NCBI GenBank assembly: GCA_947628685.1
Contig: CANRAT010000042.1
Coordinates: forward strand, 1 to 12,568
DNA: 12,568 bases
Direction: 5' to 3'
DNA from: an uncultured Bacilli bacterium
GTDB lineage: Bacteria > Bacillota_I > Bacilli_A > RF39 > UBA660
In this document: piece after piece, positions 1 to 7,119 of the stretch
Layout: every line of letters begins with the position of its first letter
Numbering within the stretch: the first letter of the stretch is position 1
Position numbers and translations under genes: made by a program
Notes under the pieces: model-generated
Database searches by the model: none
Seen by the model: the letters and a program-made list of their open reading frames with translations, nothing else
Told to the model about the DNA's origin: nothing

Positions 1-22
1 ATATTTTATACTATATTAGATT

Positions 23-46
23 AAAAAGAAAGCCCGATGGGCTTTC
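23..46 (-). terminator. Rho-independent terminator of the small HTH gene
   Basis: Read on the minus strand, an 8-bp perfect stem (GAAAGCCC / GGGCTTTC, positions 46-39 and 35-28) with a 3-nt loop is followed by five T residues (27-23). It starts about ten bases past the stop codon of the minus-strand HTH gene and is the most GC-rich hairpin at this end of the window, so it very probably ends that transcript. Confidence 0.88.
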
Positions 47-56
47 AATGAAAAAT

Positions 57-278
57 TTATTTTTCATTTTTCTTGTATTCTTTAACCCATCTTCTAACTG
101 TAGAAGGATAAGTGTTGAATTTTCTAGCAGCAGGTTTATTGCCATTTTTAATAGCGTATTTTACCATTTTTGGTATTATTTTTTTTCTTTCTTCCCATGA
201 CTTATTTTTATATAAATCTTTTTCATCAACGTTTACTAATTTAAATATTACAGGTATAAAAATCACCTCCACTGCCAT
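57..278 (-). CDS. Small helix-turn-helix protein, function unknown
   Basis: The longest reading encodes 73 residues, lysine-rich and basic. The C-terminal half (about residues 40-70) reads as a helix-turn-helix of the homeodomain-like/transposase N-terminal type: an Ala-Ala-Arg-Lys-Phe first helix, a short turn, then a recognition helix with Ser-Thr-Val-Arg-Arg-Trp. There is no catalytic domain, so it is either a free-standing DNA-binding protein or a relic of a transposase HTH. It has its own promoter and terminator, which favours a functional unit. The start is uncertain. The ATG at 278 has little leader and no good ribosome site, whereas a strong GGAGGTG (270-264) lies inside the frame and is spaced 8 nt (counted from GGAGG) from an in-frame ATA codon at 257-255. 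That start would give a 66-residue protein. I do not recognise a named family. The target and role are unknown. Confidence 0.6.
   Translation of the reverse strand: MAVEVIFIPVIFKLVNVDEKDLYKNKSWEERKKIIPKMVKYAIKNGNKPAARKFNTYPSTVRRWVKEYKKNEK
264..270 (-). promoter_or_regulatory. Strong Shine-Dalgarno inside the HTH reading frame
   Basis: GGAGGTG on the minus strand is a near-perfect anti-16S match and the best such site in this part of the window. It lies after the nominal ATG (278) rather than before it. Counting 8 nt from GGAGG reaches an ATA codon in the same frame, and no ATG, GTG or TTG is suitably placed. This makes translation from a non-canonical AUA start plausible. Confidence 0.5.
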
Positions 279-289
279 ACTTCAACTTA

Positions 290-318
290 ATTATACCACT
301 AAATTATAATTTATACAA
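290..318 (-). promoter_or_regulatory. Putative sigma-70/SigA promoter of the HTH gene
   Basis: On the minus strand there is a TTGTAT -35 (318-313), a 17-nt spacer and a perfect TATAAT -10 (295-290). The predicted transcript start is near 283, only a few bases before the ATG at 278 but well placed for the Shine-Dalgarno at 270-264. A second TATAAT (308-303) without a good -35 is an alternative. Confidence 0.55.
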
Positions 319-357
319 AATGTAATAATAATAATAGATTTTTCCATTCTTTTTTAG

Positions 358-363
358 TATAAT
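358..363 (+). promoter_or_regulatory. Putative -10 element of rel promoter
   Basis: A perfect TATAAT lies 15 nt before the rel start codon. No convincing -35 is visible at the usual distance (TAGATT at 335-340 is the best). The predicted transcript start near 370 leaves a leader of about 9 nt, containing only GGTGAT as a ribosome site, so the mRNA would be nearly leaderless. Confidence 0.45.
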
Positions 364-378
364 ATTTATGGTGATAAC

Positions 379-2547
379 ATGAGAAAAGACAAACCTAATA
401 TTACTTTTGATGAATTACTTGAAAAGGTTTCAACATATATAACCGATGAACAAGATAAAAAATTAATAACAAAGGCATATTTATTTGCTTTTGAAAAACA
501 TTTTGGACAAAAACGGCATACAGGAGAAGATTACATAGTACATCCTTTAAATGTCGCATATATTTTAGCAGAAGTAAATGCAGATGTTCAAACGATATGT
601 GCATCACTTATGCATGATACAATTGAAGAATCGAATGCTACTAAAGAGGAAATAACTAATGAATTTAGTTTAGAAATAGCAAATCTTGTAGATGGCGTTA
701 CTAAAATAAATAGGTTAAACTTCACAGGTGATAATGAAGCAATGTTTGCTAATCACAGAAAAATATTAGTTGGACTTACTGAAGATGTAAGAGTAATAAT
801 AATTAAACTTGCAGATAGGCTTCACAATATGCGAACACTCTGGATATTAAGTGAGCAAAAGCAAAAAGAAAATGCTAAAGAAACACTTGAAATACTTGTT
901 CCAATTGCGCATAGACTTGGAATGAATAAAATAAAAAGCGAATTAGAAGATTTATCTCTTCGTTATTCTAAACCTGATGTATATTTTTCTATAGTAGAGA
1001 AATTAAATCAATCAAAAGTTGAGAGAAATAACAATGTTGAACTTATGAAACAATCTTTAATAGATTTACTTAATAGTCATGGGATAAAGCACAAAATAAA
1101 AGGTAGAGCAAAAAGTATATACAGTATATATAAAAAATTAGATACAGGAAGACGTTTTAGTGACATATATGATTTACTTGCTTTAAGAATATTTGTAGAT
1201 ACAGAACAGGATTGTTATCAAACACTTGGAATAATACATTCTAAATATAGACCAATACCTAAAAGATTTAAAGATTATATTGCTATGCCAAAGGAAAATG
1301 GATATCAGTCACTTCACACAACAGTATTTGGTGAGAATGGACAACTGTATGAAATACAAATTAGAACATACGATATGGATAAAATAGCAGAACACGGAAT
1401 TGCATCACATTGGTCATATAAAGAAAAAGGAAAAACCATGATGCAATCTGCAATGGAAGAAAAATTACAATTTTTTAGATCAATAATTGAACTTTCACGT
1501 CAAGATGAAAGTGATGAAGTGTTTATAAATAATGTTAAAGAAGATGTACTTAAAAATATTATATATGTATTCACTCCAAAGGGCGATGTAATAGAATTGC
1601 CACTTGGTTCAACTCCTATAGACTTTGCATATAGAGTACACAGTAAAGTTGGAGATTCAATGGTAGGCGCTATAGTAAATGGTAATATAGTCCCACTTGA
1701 TTATAAACTTCAAGATAATGATATAGTAAAAATAAATACAAATAAAACATCCACTCCATCTAGGGAATGGATAAATATGGCCTATACTGCACAAGCAAAA
1801 AATAAAATAAAAGCATTTTTTAATAGAATAGATAAAGAAGAAAACATAAAAAAGGGTGAGGAATTACTTTTAAAAGAATTAAGAAAAAAGAAAATTTCTT
1901 CACAAGAATTTTATAAGGATGAGAATATAGATAAAATACTTGATGAATTAAAACTTGTGGATTTAACAGAATTATATATTAACATAGGAAATGGAAAATA
2001 TAGCCCAACAACCATCATAAATATATTGGATAATGAAAATATCTCAAAAGAAGATTACATTTTAAACAAAGTCAATAATAGTCAGAATGTAAAAATTAAT
2101 ATTAAAAATGACATCATAGTAGAGGGAATAGATGAAATAAAAGTTAATATAGCATCTTGTTGTAAACCTATTCCAGGAGATAGAATAGTAGGATATATAA
2201 CCAAAGGTAATGGAATTAATGTACATAGAAGTATATGTCCAAATGTTAGTGATTTAGATGAAAGACTTATTGATGTATCTTGGAATAATGATATAGATAA
2301 AAAATATTTAACGAATATCTTGGTACATTCATTAAAAATAAACAGTAATAAAAACATACTAATAGATATTATTTCTAAAACTTCATCTTCAGATGTTATA
2401 ATTCAAAGTATAAATACAATAAATGTACAAGATGATAATACATTTGAAATTTCTCTACTTGTAAAAGATAAAGAAAAATTACTTAAGTTCATGAATGATT
2501 TAGAAATGCTTGAGGATGTCACTAAAGTAGAAAGGCTAATAAAATAA
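379..2547 (+). CDS. rel: Bifunctional (p)ppGpp synthetase/hydrolase (RelA/SpoT family, long Rel)
   Basis: This 722-residue cytoplasmic enzyme makes and degrades the stringent-response alarmone (p)ppGpp. The domain order matches full-length Rel. An HD hydrolase domain (about 25-200) has the HTGEDYIVHP segment, His79-Asp80 and KLADRLHNMRTL (143-154). The nucleotidyltransferase domain (about 235-345) has RAKSIYSIYKK, Asp265, RFKDYIAMPKENGYQSLHTT (296-315) and Glu325 in EIQIRT. A TGS domain (about 393-455), a helical region, a Cys-Cys zinc-finger-like domain (SCCKPIPGDRIVGYITKG, then His616 and Cys620) and a C-terminal ACT domain (about 645-720) follow. Both catalytic cores look intact, but the usual HDxxED hydrolase motif reads His-Asp-Thr-Ile-Glu-Glu. 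The stop overlaps the dtd start (TAATG), a common Firmicute pairing. Length and residues are typical, so the family call is firm. Net hydrolase strength is uncertain. Confidence 0.97.
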   Translation: MRKDKPNITFDELLEKVSTYITDEQDKKLITKAYLFAFEKHFGQKRHTGEDYIVHPLNVAYILAEVNADVQTICASLMHDTIEESNATKEEITNEFSLEIANLVDGVTKINRLNFTGDNEAMFANHRKILVGLTEDVRVIIIKLADRLHNMRTLWILSEQKQKENAKETLEILVPIAHRLGMNKIKSELEDLSLRYSKPDVYFSIVEKLNQSKVERNNNVELMKQSLIDLLNSHGIKHKIKGRAKSIYSIYKKLDTGRRFSDIYDLLALRIFVDTEQDCYQTLGIIHSKYRPIPKRFKDYIAMPKENGYQSLHTTVFGENGQLYEIQIRTYDMDKIAEHGIASHWSYKEKGKTMMQSAMEEKLQFFRSIIELSRQDESDEVFINNVKEDVLKNIIYVFTPKGDVIELPLGSTPIDFAYRVHSKVGDSMVGAIVNGNIVPLDYKLQDNDIVKINTNKTSTPSREWINMAYTAQAKNKIKAFFNRIDKEENIKKGEELLLKELRKKKISSQEFYKDENIDKILDELKLVDLTELYINIGNGKYSPTTIINILDNENISKEDYILNKVNNSQNVKINIKNDIIVEGIDEIKVNIASCCKPIPGDRIVGYITKGNGINVHRSICPNVSDLDERLIDVSWNNDIDKKYLTNILVHSLKINSNKNILIDIISKTSSSDVIIQSINTINVQDDNTFEISLLVKDKEKLLKFMNDLEMLEDVTKVERLIK

Positions 2548-2984
2548 TGAAAGTAATAGTACAAAGAAGTTTAAATTCTAGTGTTAGTGTAGATAATAAA
2601 ATAGTAGGTAAAATAGATAAAGGACTTGTTTTACTTGTTGGATTTAAAACTACAGATAGTACTAGTGATATAGATTATCTAGTAAAAAAAATAATAAATT
2701 TAAGAATATTTGATGATGAAAATGGTGTGATGAATAAATCAATATTAGATGTAGATGGCATGATACTTAGTATATCTCAGTTCACATTATATGCTGATTC
2801 AACAAAAGGCAATAGGCCTAGTTATATAAATGCTATGAATAGTGATAGTGCATCAAAATTATATGAAGAATTTAATCAAAAATTAAGTGAATATGTAAAA
2901 GTAGAAAAGGGAATATTTAAAGCAGATATGAAAGTTTCAATATTAAATGATGGACCAATAACAATTATTTTAGAAAGTAGGTAA
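2547..2984 (+). CDS. dtd: D-aminoacyl-tRNA deacylase
   Basis: This 145-residue protein matches the DTD family, which removes D-amino acids (and glycine mischarged on tRNA-Ala) from tRNA. Visible hallmarks are the N-terminal MKVIVQRS strand, the SQFTLYAD active-site segment (77-84) and the NDGPITI segment (134-140) holding the Gly-Pro pair that enforces chirality. The usual Phe-Gly-Ala-Asp-Met before that segment reads Phe-Lys-Ala-Asp-Met here, a small deviation. The start codon overlaps the rel stop by one base and has only a weak upstream AAAGG, so translational coupling to rel is likely. Start and length agree with the family norm (about 145-150). Confidence 0.95.
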   Translation: MKVIVQRSLNSSVSVDNKIVGKIDKGLVLLVGFKTTDSTSDIDYLVKKIINLRIFDDENGVMNKSILDVDGMILSISQFTLYADSTKGNRPSYINAMNSDSASKLYEEFNQKLSEYVKVEKGIFKADMKVSILNDGPITIILESR

Positions 2985-2988
2985 TAAT

Positions 2989-4050
2989 ATGTTTAAAAAT
3001 AAAGTAAATTTTAAATTAGTCAATATAGCATTAATAATTTTAATAATATACTTATTATATAAAACAGGAAATTTATGGATGGGTGTTACAGATAAGATAC
3101 TTGCTATTATAATGCCTTTCTTATTCGCATTTGCAATAGCATACGCTCTTCATCCATTTTTAAAGAAAATGCAAGAAAAGAAAATACCAAAGTGGCTTGG
3201 AGTAGTTATAATAATAACTCTTATTTTAGCCCTTGCTTCAATTGTAATATATCTAATAACTACAGTAATGTGGGGACAGTTAACAAGTCTATTTAATAGT
3301 ATTATTTCATTTATATCTTCATTGCAAAAAACAAATTTTGATTTTAATTTAGCAGGACTTGAAGAAACATTAAATGCTTCATTCAAATCAATACTTTCTA
3401 GTTTTGGTACTTATGTATCTGATGGAGCAATTAATTTAATCGATACATCTTTAGGACTTATCTCACAAATATTTATAGTATTTGCTTCATTTATATACTT
3501 CTTAATAGATATGGATAGTATAAGAGAAGAAATTAAATTTTTCTTCTCAAAGAGAAGTAAAAAAGTTTATAGATACGTAAGAAACTTAGATCATGAAATG
3601 AAAAGATATTTAAGTGGAGTGGTTCAGACAACAGTAATAACACTAGTAGAGTATACACTTGCTTATACAATAATAGGTCATCCAAATGCTATCCTTTTAG
3701 GATTCCTTGCAGCAGTTGCTAATCTAATTCCATACTTCGGTGGAATTGCAGTAAACATAATTGCTGCAATAACAGCATTTGTAATAAGTCCAACACTTTT
3801 AATTAAAACTGTAATAACATTTATTATATTAAGTTCTCTTGACAGTTATGTAATAAATCCTGCAGTATTTGGTAGAACTAATTCAATACACCCTTTAGTT
3901 ACAATAATTGCGCTATTTGCTGGCGGAATTCTATTTGGAATAATTGGAATATTTATTTCATTCCCACTTGCTATAATTGTCATGACAACATATAAATATT
4001 TTAAAGATGATATAACTAATAACATAAAGAAAATAGCAAATAATGATTGA
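2989..4050 (+). CDS. AI-2E family transporter (PerM/YhhT-like membrane protein)
   Basis: This 353-residue polytopic membrane protein has two N-terminal hydrophobic segments (about 8-25 and 37-58), a third (about 68-92), a more polar stretch (about 95-150), and a C-terminal bundle of four or five segments. Family hallmarks are in the second half: NLIPYFGG, then Asn-Pro...Gly (YVINPAVFGR) followed by HPLV and the Gly-rich GGILFGIIG...PLA segment. Members have been assigned to AI-2 or peptide export, Na+/H+ exchange and general permease roles, so the substrate cannot be inferred. It begins 5 nt after dtd with an AGGTAAT ribosome site and most likely belongs to the rel-dtd transcript. Nothing suggests truncation. 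Confidence 0.9.
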   Translation: MFKNKVNFKLVNIALIILIIYLLYKTGNLWMGVTDKILAIIMPFLFAFAIAYALHPFLKKMQEKKIPKWLGVVIIITLILALASIVIYLITTVMWGQLTSLFNSIISFISSLQKTNFDFNLAGLEETLNASFKSILSSFGTYVSDGAINLIDTSLGLISQIFIVFASFIYFLIDMDSIREEIKFFFSKRSKKVYRYVRNLDHEMKRYLSGVVQTTVITLVEYTLAYTIIGHPNAILLGFLAAVANLIPYFGGIAVNIIAAITAFVISPTLLIKTVITFIILSSLDSYVINPAVFGRTNSIHPLVTIIALFAGGILFGIIGIFISFPLAIIVMTTYKYFKDDITNNIKKIANND

Positions 4051-4073
4051 TAAATTTATAAATAAGTTATAAT
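4047..4073 (+). promoter_or_regulatory. Possible promoter upstream of hisS
   Basis: A perfect TATAAT (4068-4073) sits in the 46-nt gap before hisS. The nearest -35-like hexamer is TTGATA (4047-4052) with a short 15-nt spacer, overlapping the end of the preceding gene. No terminator is seen in the gap, so hisS may be served both by read-through and by this site. Confidence 0.4.
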
Positions 4074-4096
4074 ATATTAACGAAAGAAGTGATTAG

Positions 4097-5368
4097 ATGA
4101 TACAAAAAGCAAAAGGAACGTATGATGTATACGGAGAATATGGTAAAAGACTTTTATATGTTGAAGAACTAATTGAAGGATTGATGGAAAAATACAATTA
4201 TGAATATTTTAGGACACCTATATTTGAATCTAGTAGTTTATTTCATAGAGGAGTAGGAGAGACAACAGACATAGTTACTAAAGAAACATATGACTTTAAA
4301 GATAGAGGGAATCGTGATTTAACTCTACGTCCAGAAGGCACTGCCAGTATAGTTAGAAGTTTTATCGAAAATAAAATGTATGGTAATCATATTATGCCAG
4401 TTAAAGCATGGTATTATGGCCCAATGTTTAGATATGAACGTCCACAATCAGGTAGATGTAGAGAATTTTATCAATTTGGTGTTGAAATATTTGGATGTGA
4501 AGATCCCATTTCTGATGCAGAAGTTATTAGTATACCTGTTAATCTATATAAATTATTAGGTCTTAAAGAAATAAAAGTTAATATAAATACATTAGGGGAT
4601 AAAGAATCTAGAGAATTATATAGGAATGCATTAATAGAATATTTTAAACCACATTTAGATACTTTATGTGATGATTGCAAAGAAAGATTTAATAAAAATC
4701 CTCTAAGAATACTAGACTGTAAAATAGATGCTAATAAAGATATAATGAAATCAGCCCCAAAAACGATAGACTATTTGAATGAAAAAAGTAAAGATTATTT
4801 TGAAAAGGTTAAAAAATATTTAGATGCATTAGATATAAAATATACCGTTAATACAAATCTTGTTAGAGGATTAGATTACTATACACATACTGTATTTGAA
4901 GTAGAGGCTAAAGTTGAAGGATTTGGTAGCCAAAATGTTTTATGTGGCGGTGGGAGATATGATAATCTAGTAGAAAATTTAGATGGACCTAAAACTAGTG
5001 GAGTAGGATTTGCGCTGGGATTAGAACGTCTTATGACTGCATTAGAATATGAAAAAATAGAATTACCTATAATTAATGAAATTGATGCATATATAATTCC
5101 TATGAGTGAAAATGAAAAAGAATATGCAATGAATTTATGCATGAATTTAAGATTAAATGGATTTATTTGCGATATTGATTATAATAATAGAAGTTTAAAA
5201 AACAATTTTAAAAATGCTGATAGATTAAATTCTAAATTTATAATTATAATTGGAGATGAAGAAATTAAATCAAACATAATAACAATTAAAAATAATAAGA
5301 CTAAAGAAGAATATAAAATAAATAAAGATGAATTAATAGATTTTTTAGATTCTAATTTACCTAGTTAA
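4097..5368 (+). CDS. hisS: Histidyl-tRNA synthetase
   Basis: This 423-residue class II synthetase charges tRNA-His. The catalytic core shows LRPEGTA (77-83), motif 2 (FRYERPQSGR at 111-120, then REFYQFG), the bacterial Cys-x-x-Cys...Cys insertion (CDDC at 191-194, Cys208), the His-specific RGLDYYT (257-263), GGGRYD (284-289) and motif 3 (GVGFALGLERL, 302-312). The last 90 or so residues form the anticodon-binding domain. Length is normal for bacterial HisRS. The ribosome site is AGAAGTGAT just upstream of the ATG. It is followed by aspS, the usual partner, but the T-box leader lies between the two rather than in front of hisS, so hisS has no visible tRNA-sensing control. Confidence 0.97.
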   Translation: MIQKAKGTYDVYGEYGKRLLYVEELIEGLMEKYNYEYFRTPIFESSSLFHRGVGETTDIVTKETYDFKDRGNRDLTLRPEGTASIVRSFIENKMYGNHIMPVKAWYYGPMFRYERPQSGRCREFYQFGVEIFGCEDPISDAEVISIPVNLYKLLGLKEIKVNINTLGDKESRELYRNALIEYFKPHLDTLCDDCKERFNKNPLRILDCKIDANKDIMKSAPKTIDYLNEKSKDYFEKVKKYLDALDIKYTVNTNLVRGLDYYTHTVFEVEAKVEGFGSQNVLCGGGRYDNLVENLDGPKTSGVGFALGLERLMTALEYEKIELPIINEIDAYIIPMSENEKEYAMNLCMNLRLNGFICDIDYNNRSLKNNFKNADRLNSKFIIIIGDEEIKSNIITIKNNKTKEEYKINKDELIDFLDSNLPS

Positions 5369-5412
5369 TACATTAAAAAAATAAAATAGAAATTTACAAT
5401 AAAGAAAAAGTA

Positions 5413-5441
5413 TTGAATTAATAAAAAAATGATGATATACT
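5413..5441 (+). promoter_or_regulatory. Promoter of the T-box-aspS transcript
   Basis: TTGAAT (-35, 5413-5418), a 17-nt spacer and TATACT (-10, 5436-5441) preceded by TGA (5433-5435) make an extended -10 element. Transcription would start near 5448, just before Stem I of the T-box. The spacing and extension make this one of the better promoters in the window. Confidence 0.72.
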
Positions 5442-5453
5442 ATAGTTGTATTT

Positions 5454-5643
5454 GTTTGAAAGAGTATATATAATTTTTATATAGAGAATTAGTGGTTGGT
5501 GTAAACTAATAAAAAATTATATTGAAAGACATCAAACGTTAAAATAATCGGGTAACTACGTTAAAAGTTTAAAGATAGATTAATCTATAAAGCACGGTGG
5601 CACCACGAAAATATTTCGTCCTTGCATTTATAGATTTTTTTTT
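5454..5643 (+). promoter_or_regulatory. T-box riboswitch leader, aspartate specifier (GAC)
   Basis: A tRNA-sensing leader controls aspS. Stem I is readable: the basal helix GTTTGA/TCAAAC (5454-5459 with 5532-5537), a middle helix (5469-5478 with 5512-5521), the AGAGA bulge (5483-5487) and a distal helix ATTAGT/ACTAAT (5488-5493 with 5505-5510) capped by the loop with TTGGTG. The specifier loop holds TTGAAAGACA (5522-5531). GAC at 5528-5530, followed by a purine and then the basal helix, is in the normal specifier position and reads Asp. The T-box core GGTGGCACCACG is at 5596-5607. Its UGGC bulge (5598-5601) can pair with a GCCA acceptor end, as expected for tRNA-Asp with discriminator G73. 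Uncharged tRNA-Asp should favour antitermination and aspS expression. Confidence 0.93.
5582..5643 (+). terminator. Conditional terminator of the T-box
   Basis: AATCTATAAA (5582-5591) pairs with TTTATAGATT (5627-5636), extended inward by GCA/TGC, and the descending arm runs into a T tract (5635-5643). The hairpin encloses the GGTGGCACC core and is mutually exclusive with the antiterminator, as in other T-box leaders. Confidence 0.88.
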
Positions 5644-5649
5644 GAAAAT

Positions 5650-5654
5650 GGAGG
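5650..5654 (+). promoter_or_regulatory. aspS ribosome binding site
   Basis: GGAGG lies 4 nt before the ATG at 5659 and just after the T-box terminator T tract, fixing the start. Confidence 0.75.
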
Positions 5655-5658
5655 ATTT

Positions 5659-6978
5659 ATGAAAAAAATTTATTTAAACGAATTAAAAGATTATTATGAA
5701 AAAGAAGTAGAAGTTAGTGGATTTGTAGATAACATAAGAGATTTACAATGGGTACAATTTGTAATACTTAAAGATTCAAGTGGAAAAGTTCAACTTACAA
5801 TAGAAAAATCAGATGAAAAGAATAAAGAAATGGTTGATTTAATATCATCTTTAACTCTTGAAAGTACTATTAAAGCAAAATGCATAGTAAAAGAAAATCC
5901 TAAAGTTAAATTAAACGGTATGGAACTTATTCCAAGTAGTATTACAGTAACTAGTAAAAGTGATTTAGAATTGCCATTTAATTATAAAGATTTAACGGGT
6001 GTTAATTTAGATACAAGACTTGATTATAGATTTATAGACTTAAGAAATGATAAAAATATGTTTATATTTAAAGTACAAAGTACGCTTATAAAGTATATGA
6101 GAGAATATCTATATAAAAATAACTTTATTGAGATACATACACCAAAACTAATAGGCGCTGCAAGTGAATCAGGAAGTGAAGTATTTGAAGTAAAATACTT
6201 TGATAGAAAAGCATATCTTGCTCAAAGTCCACAATTTTATAAGCAAATGGCAATGGCAAGTGGATTTGAACGCATATTTGAAGTTGCTCCTTGCTTTAGA
6301 GCAGAAAATTCAAATACAAGTAAACATACTACAGAATTTACTTCATTCGATGTAGAATTTAGTTATATAAATTCTAAAGAAGATGTAATGAATTTAGAAG
6401 CAGAAATGTTGACATATGGACTTACTCATTTAAAAGAAGAAATGGGTGATGAAATAAAAGAAAAATTTAATGTAGATGTAGTTATTCCTGAAAAGAATTT
6501 TCCTGTTATGAAATTAGAAGATGTATATAAAGAATTAGAAGAAAGATATAACTATAAAGTAGACGATTCTCTTAAAACTGATTTAACAACAGAAGCAGAA
6601 AGATTATGTGAAAAACTTTCAATGGATAAATTTAATCATGAATTTTTATTTGTAGTAAACTTCCCTGCAGAAAAAAGAGCATTTTATCACATGAGAGATG
6701 AAGATGGAATACTTCAAGGATATGATTTAATATGGAAAGGTATAGAAATAACAACGGGTGCGCAAAGAGAACATAGATATAATGAGATTGTTAAAAATGC
6801 TAAAGAAAAAGGATTAGATGAAGATGTTAAGTTCTATTTAGAATTCTTTAAATATGGATGCCCTCCACATGGAGGTTTTGCAATAGGTGTAGATAGACTT
6901 ACAATGTTACTCCTTAATATACCAACTATCAAAGAATCAATGTTCTTATTTAGAGGACCTACAAGACTTAATCCATAA
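5659..6978 (+). CDS. aspS: Aspartyl-tRNA synthetase, archaeal-type
   Basis: This 439-residue class IIb synthetase has an N-terminal OB-fold anticodon domain (about 1-100) and a catalytic domain. It lacks the roughly 150-residue insertion that makes ordinary bacterial AspRS about 590 residues long, and its motifs are those of the archaeal/eukaryotic type: LDTRLDYRFIDLR (117-129), AQSPQFYKQM (188-197), motif 2 FRAENSNTSKHTTEF (213-227), GAQREHR (367-373) and motif 3 GGFAIGVDRL (405-414) with the class II Arg413. AsnRS is the closest alternative. The QREHR block, the GAC T-box specifier and the position after hisS favour AspRS. Such enzymes can be discriminating or can also charge tRNA-Asn (with GatCAB), and this cannot be settled from the sequence. 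It is expressed under the T-box and ends at its own terminator. Confidence 0.9.
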   Translation: MKKIYLNELKDYYEKEVEVSGFVDNIRDLQWVQFVILKDSSGKVQLTIEKSDEKNKEMVDLISSLTLESTIKAKCIVKENPKVKLNGMELIPSSITVTSKSDLELPFNYKDLTGVNLDTRLDYRFIDLRNDKNMFIFKVQSTLIKYMREYLYKNNFIEIHTPKLIGAASESGSEVFEVKYFDRKAYLAQSPQFYKQMAMASGFERIFEVAPCFRAENSNTSKHTTEFTSFDVEFSYINSKEDVMNLEAEMLTYGLTHLKEEMGDEIKEKFNVDVVIPEKNFPVMKLEDVYKELEERYNYKVDDSLKTDLTTEAERLCEKLSMDKFNHEFLFVVNFPAEKRAFYHMRDEDGILQGYDLIWKGIEITTGAQREHRYNEIVKNAKEKGLDEDVKFYLEFFKYGCPPHGGFAIGVDRLTMLLLNIPTIKESMFLFRGPTRLNP

Positions 6979-6982
6979 CATT

Positions 6983-7017
6983 AGTGATTAATTTAAAGTT
7001 AATCACTTTTCATTTTT
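6983..7017 (+). terminator. Rho-independent terminator after aspS
   Basis: A perfect 9-bp stem AGTGATTAA/TTAATCACT (6983-6991 with 6999-7007) with a 7-nt loop is followed by TTTTCATTTTTT. It begins 4 nt after the aspS stop and separates the translation block from the lipid genes. Confidence 0.85.
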
Positions 7018-7067
7018 TAAATATAATATAAAATATAAAAAATATTTATATCTTTAATTTTCATTAA

Positions 7068-7096
7068 TTTACAACTTAAAATATACATGGTATAAT
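7068..7096 (+). promoter_or_regulatory. Promoter of the plsC-acyl ligase operon
   Basis: TTTACA (-35, 7068-7073), a 17-nt spacer and perfect TATAAT (-10, 7091-7096) with TGG just before it (extended -10). The transcript should start near 7103, about 17 nt upstream of the preferred ATG. This is a near-consensus SigA promoter. Confidence 0.78.
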
Positions 7097-7119
7097 AAAA
7101 ATAGGAAGAGATGAATAAT

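Noticed and set aside
368..382. Four-codon upstream ORF (ATG GTG ATA ACA TGA) overlapping the rel start in an ATGA
   Set aside because: The predicted transcript start (near 370) lies at or after its ATG and it has no ribosome site, so it is probably chance.
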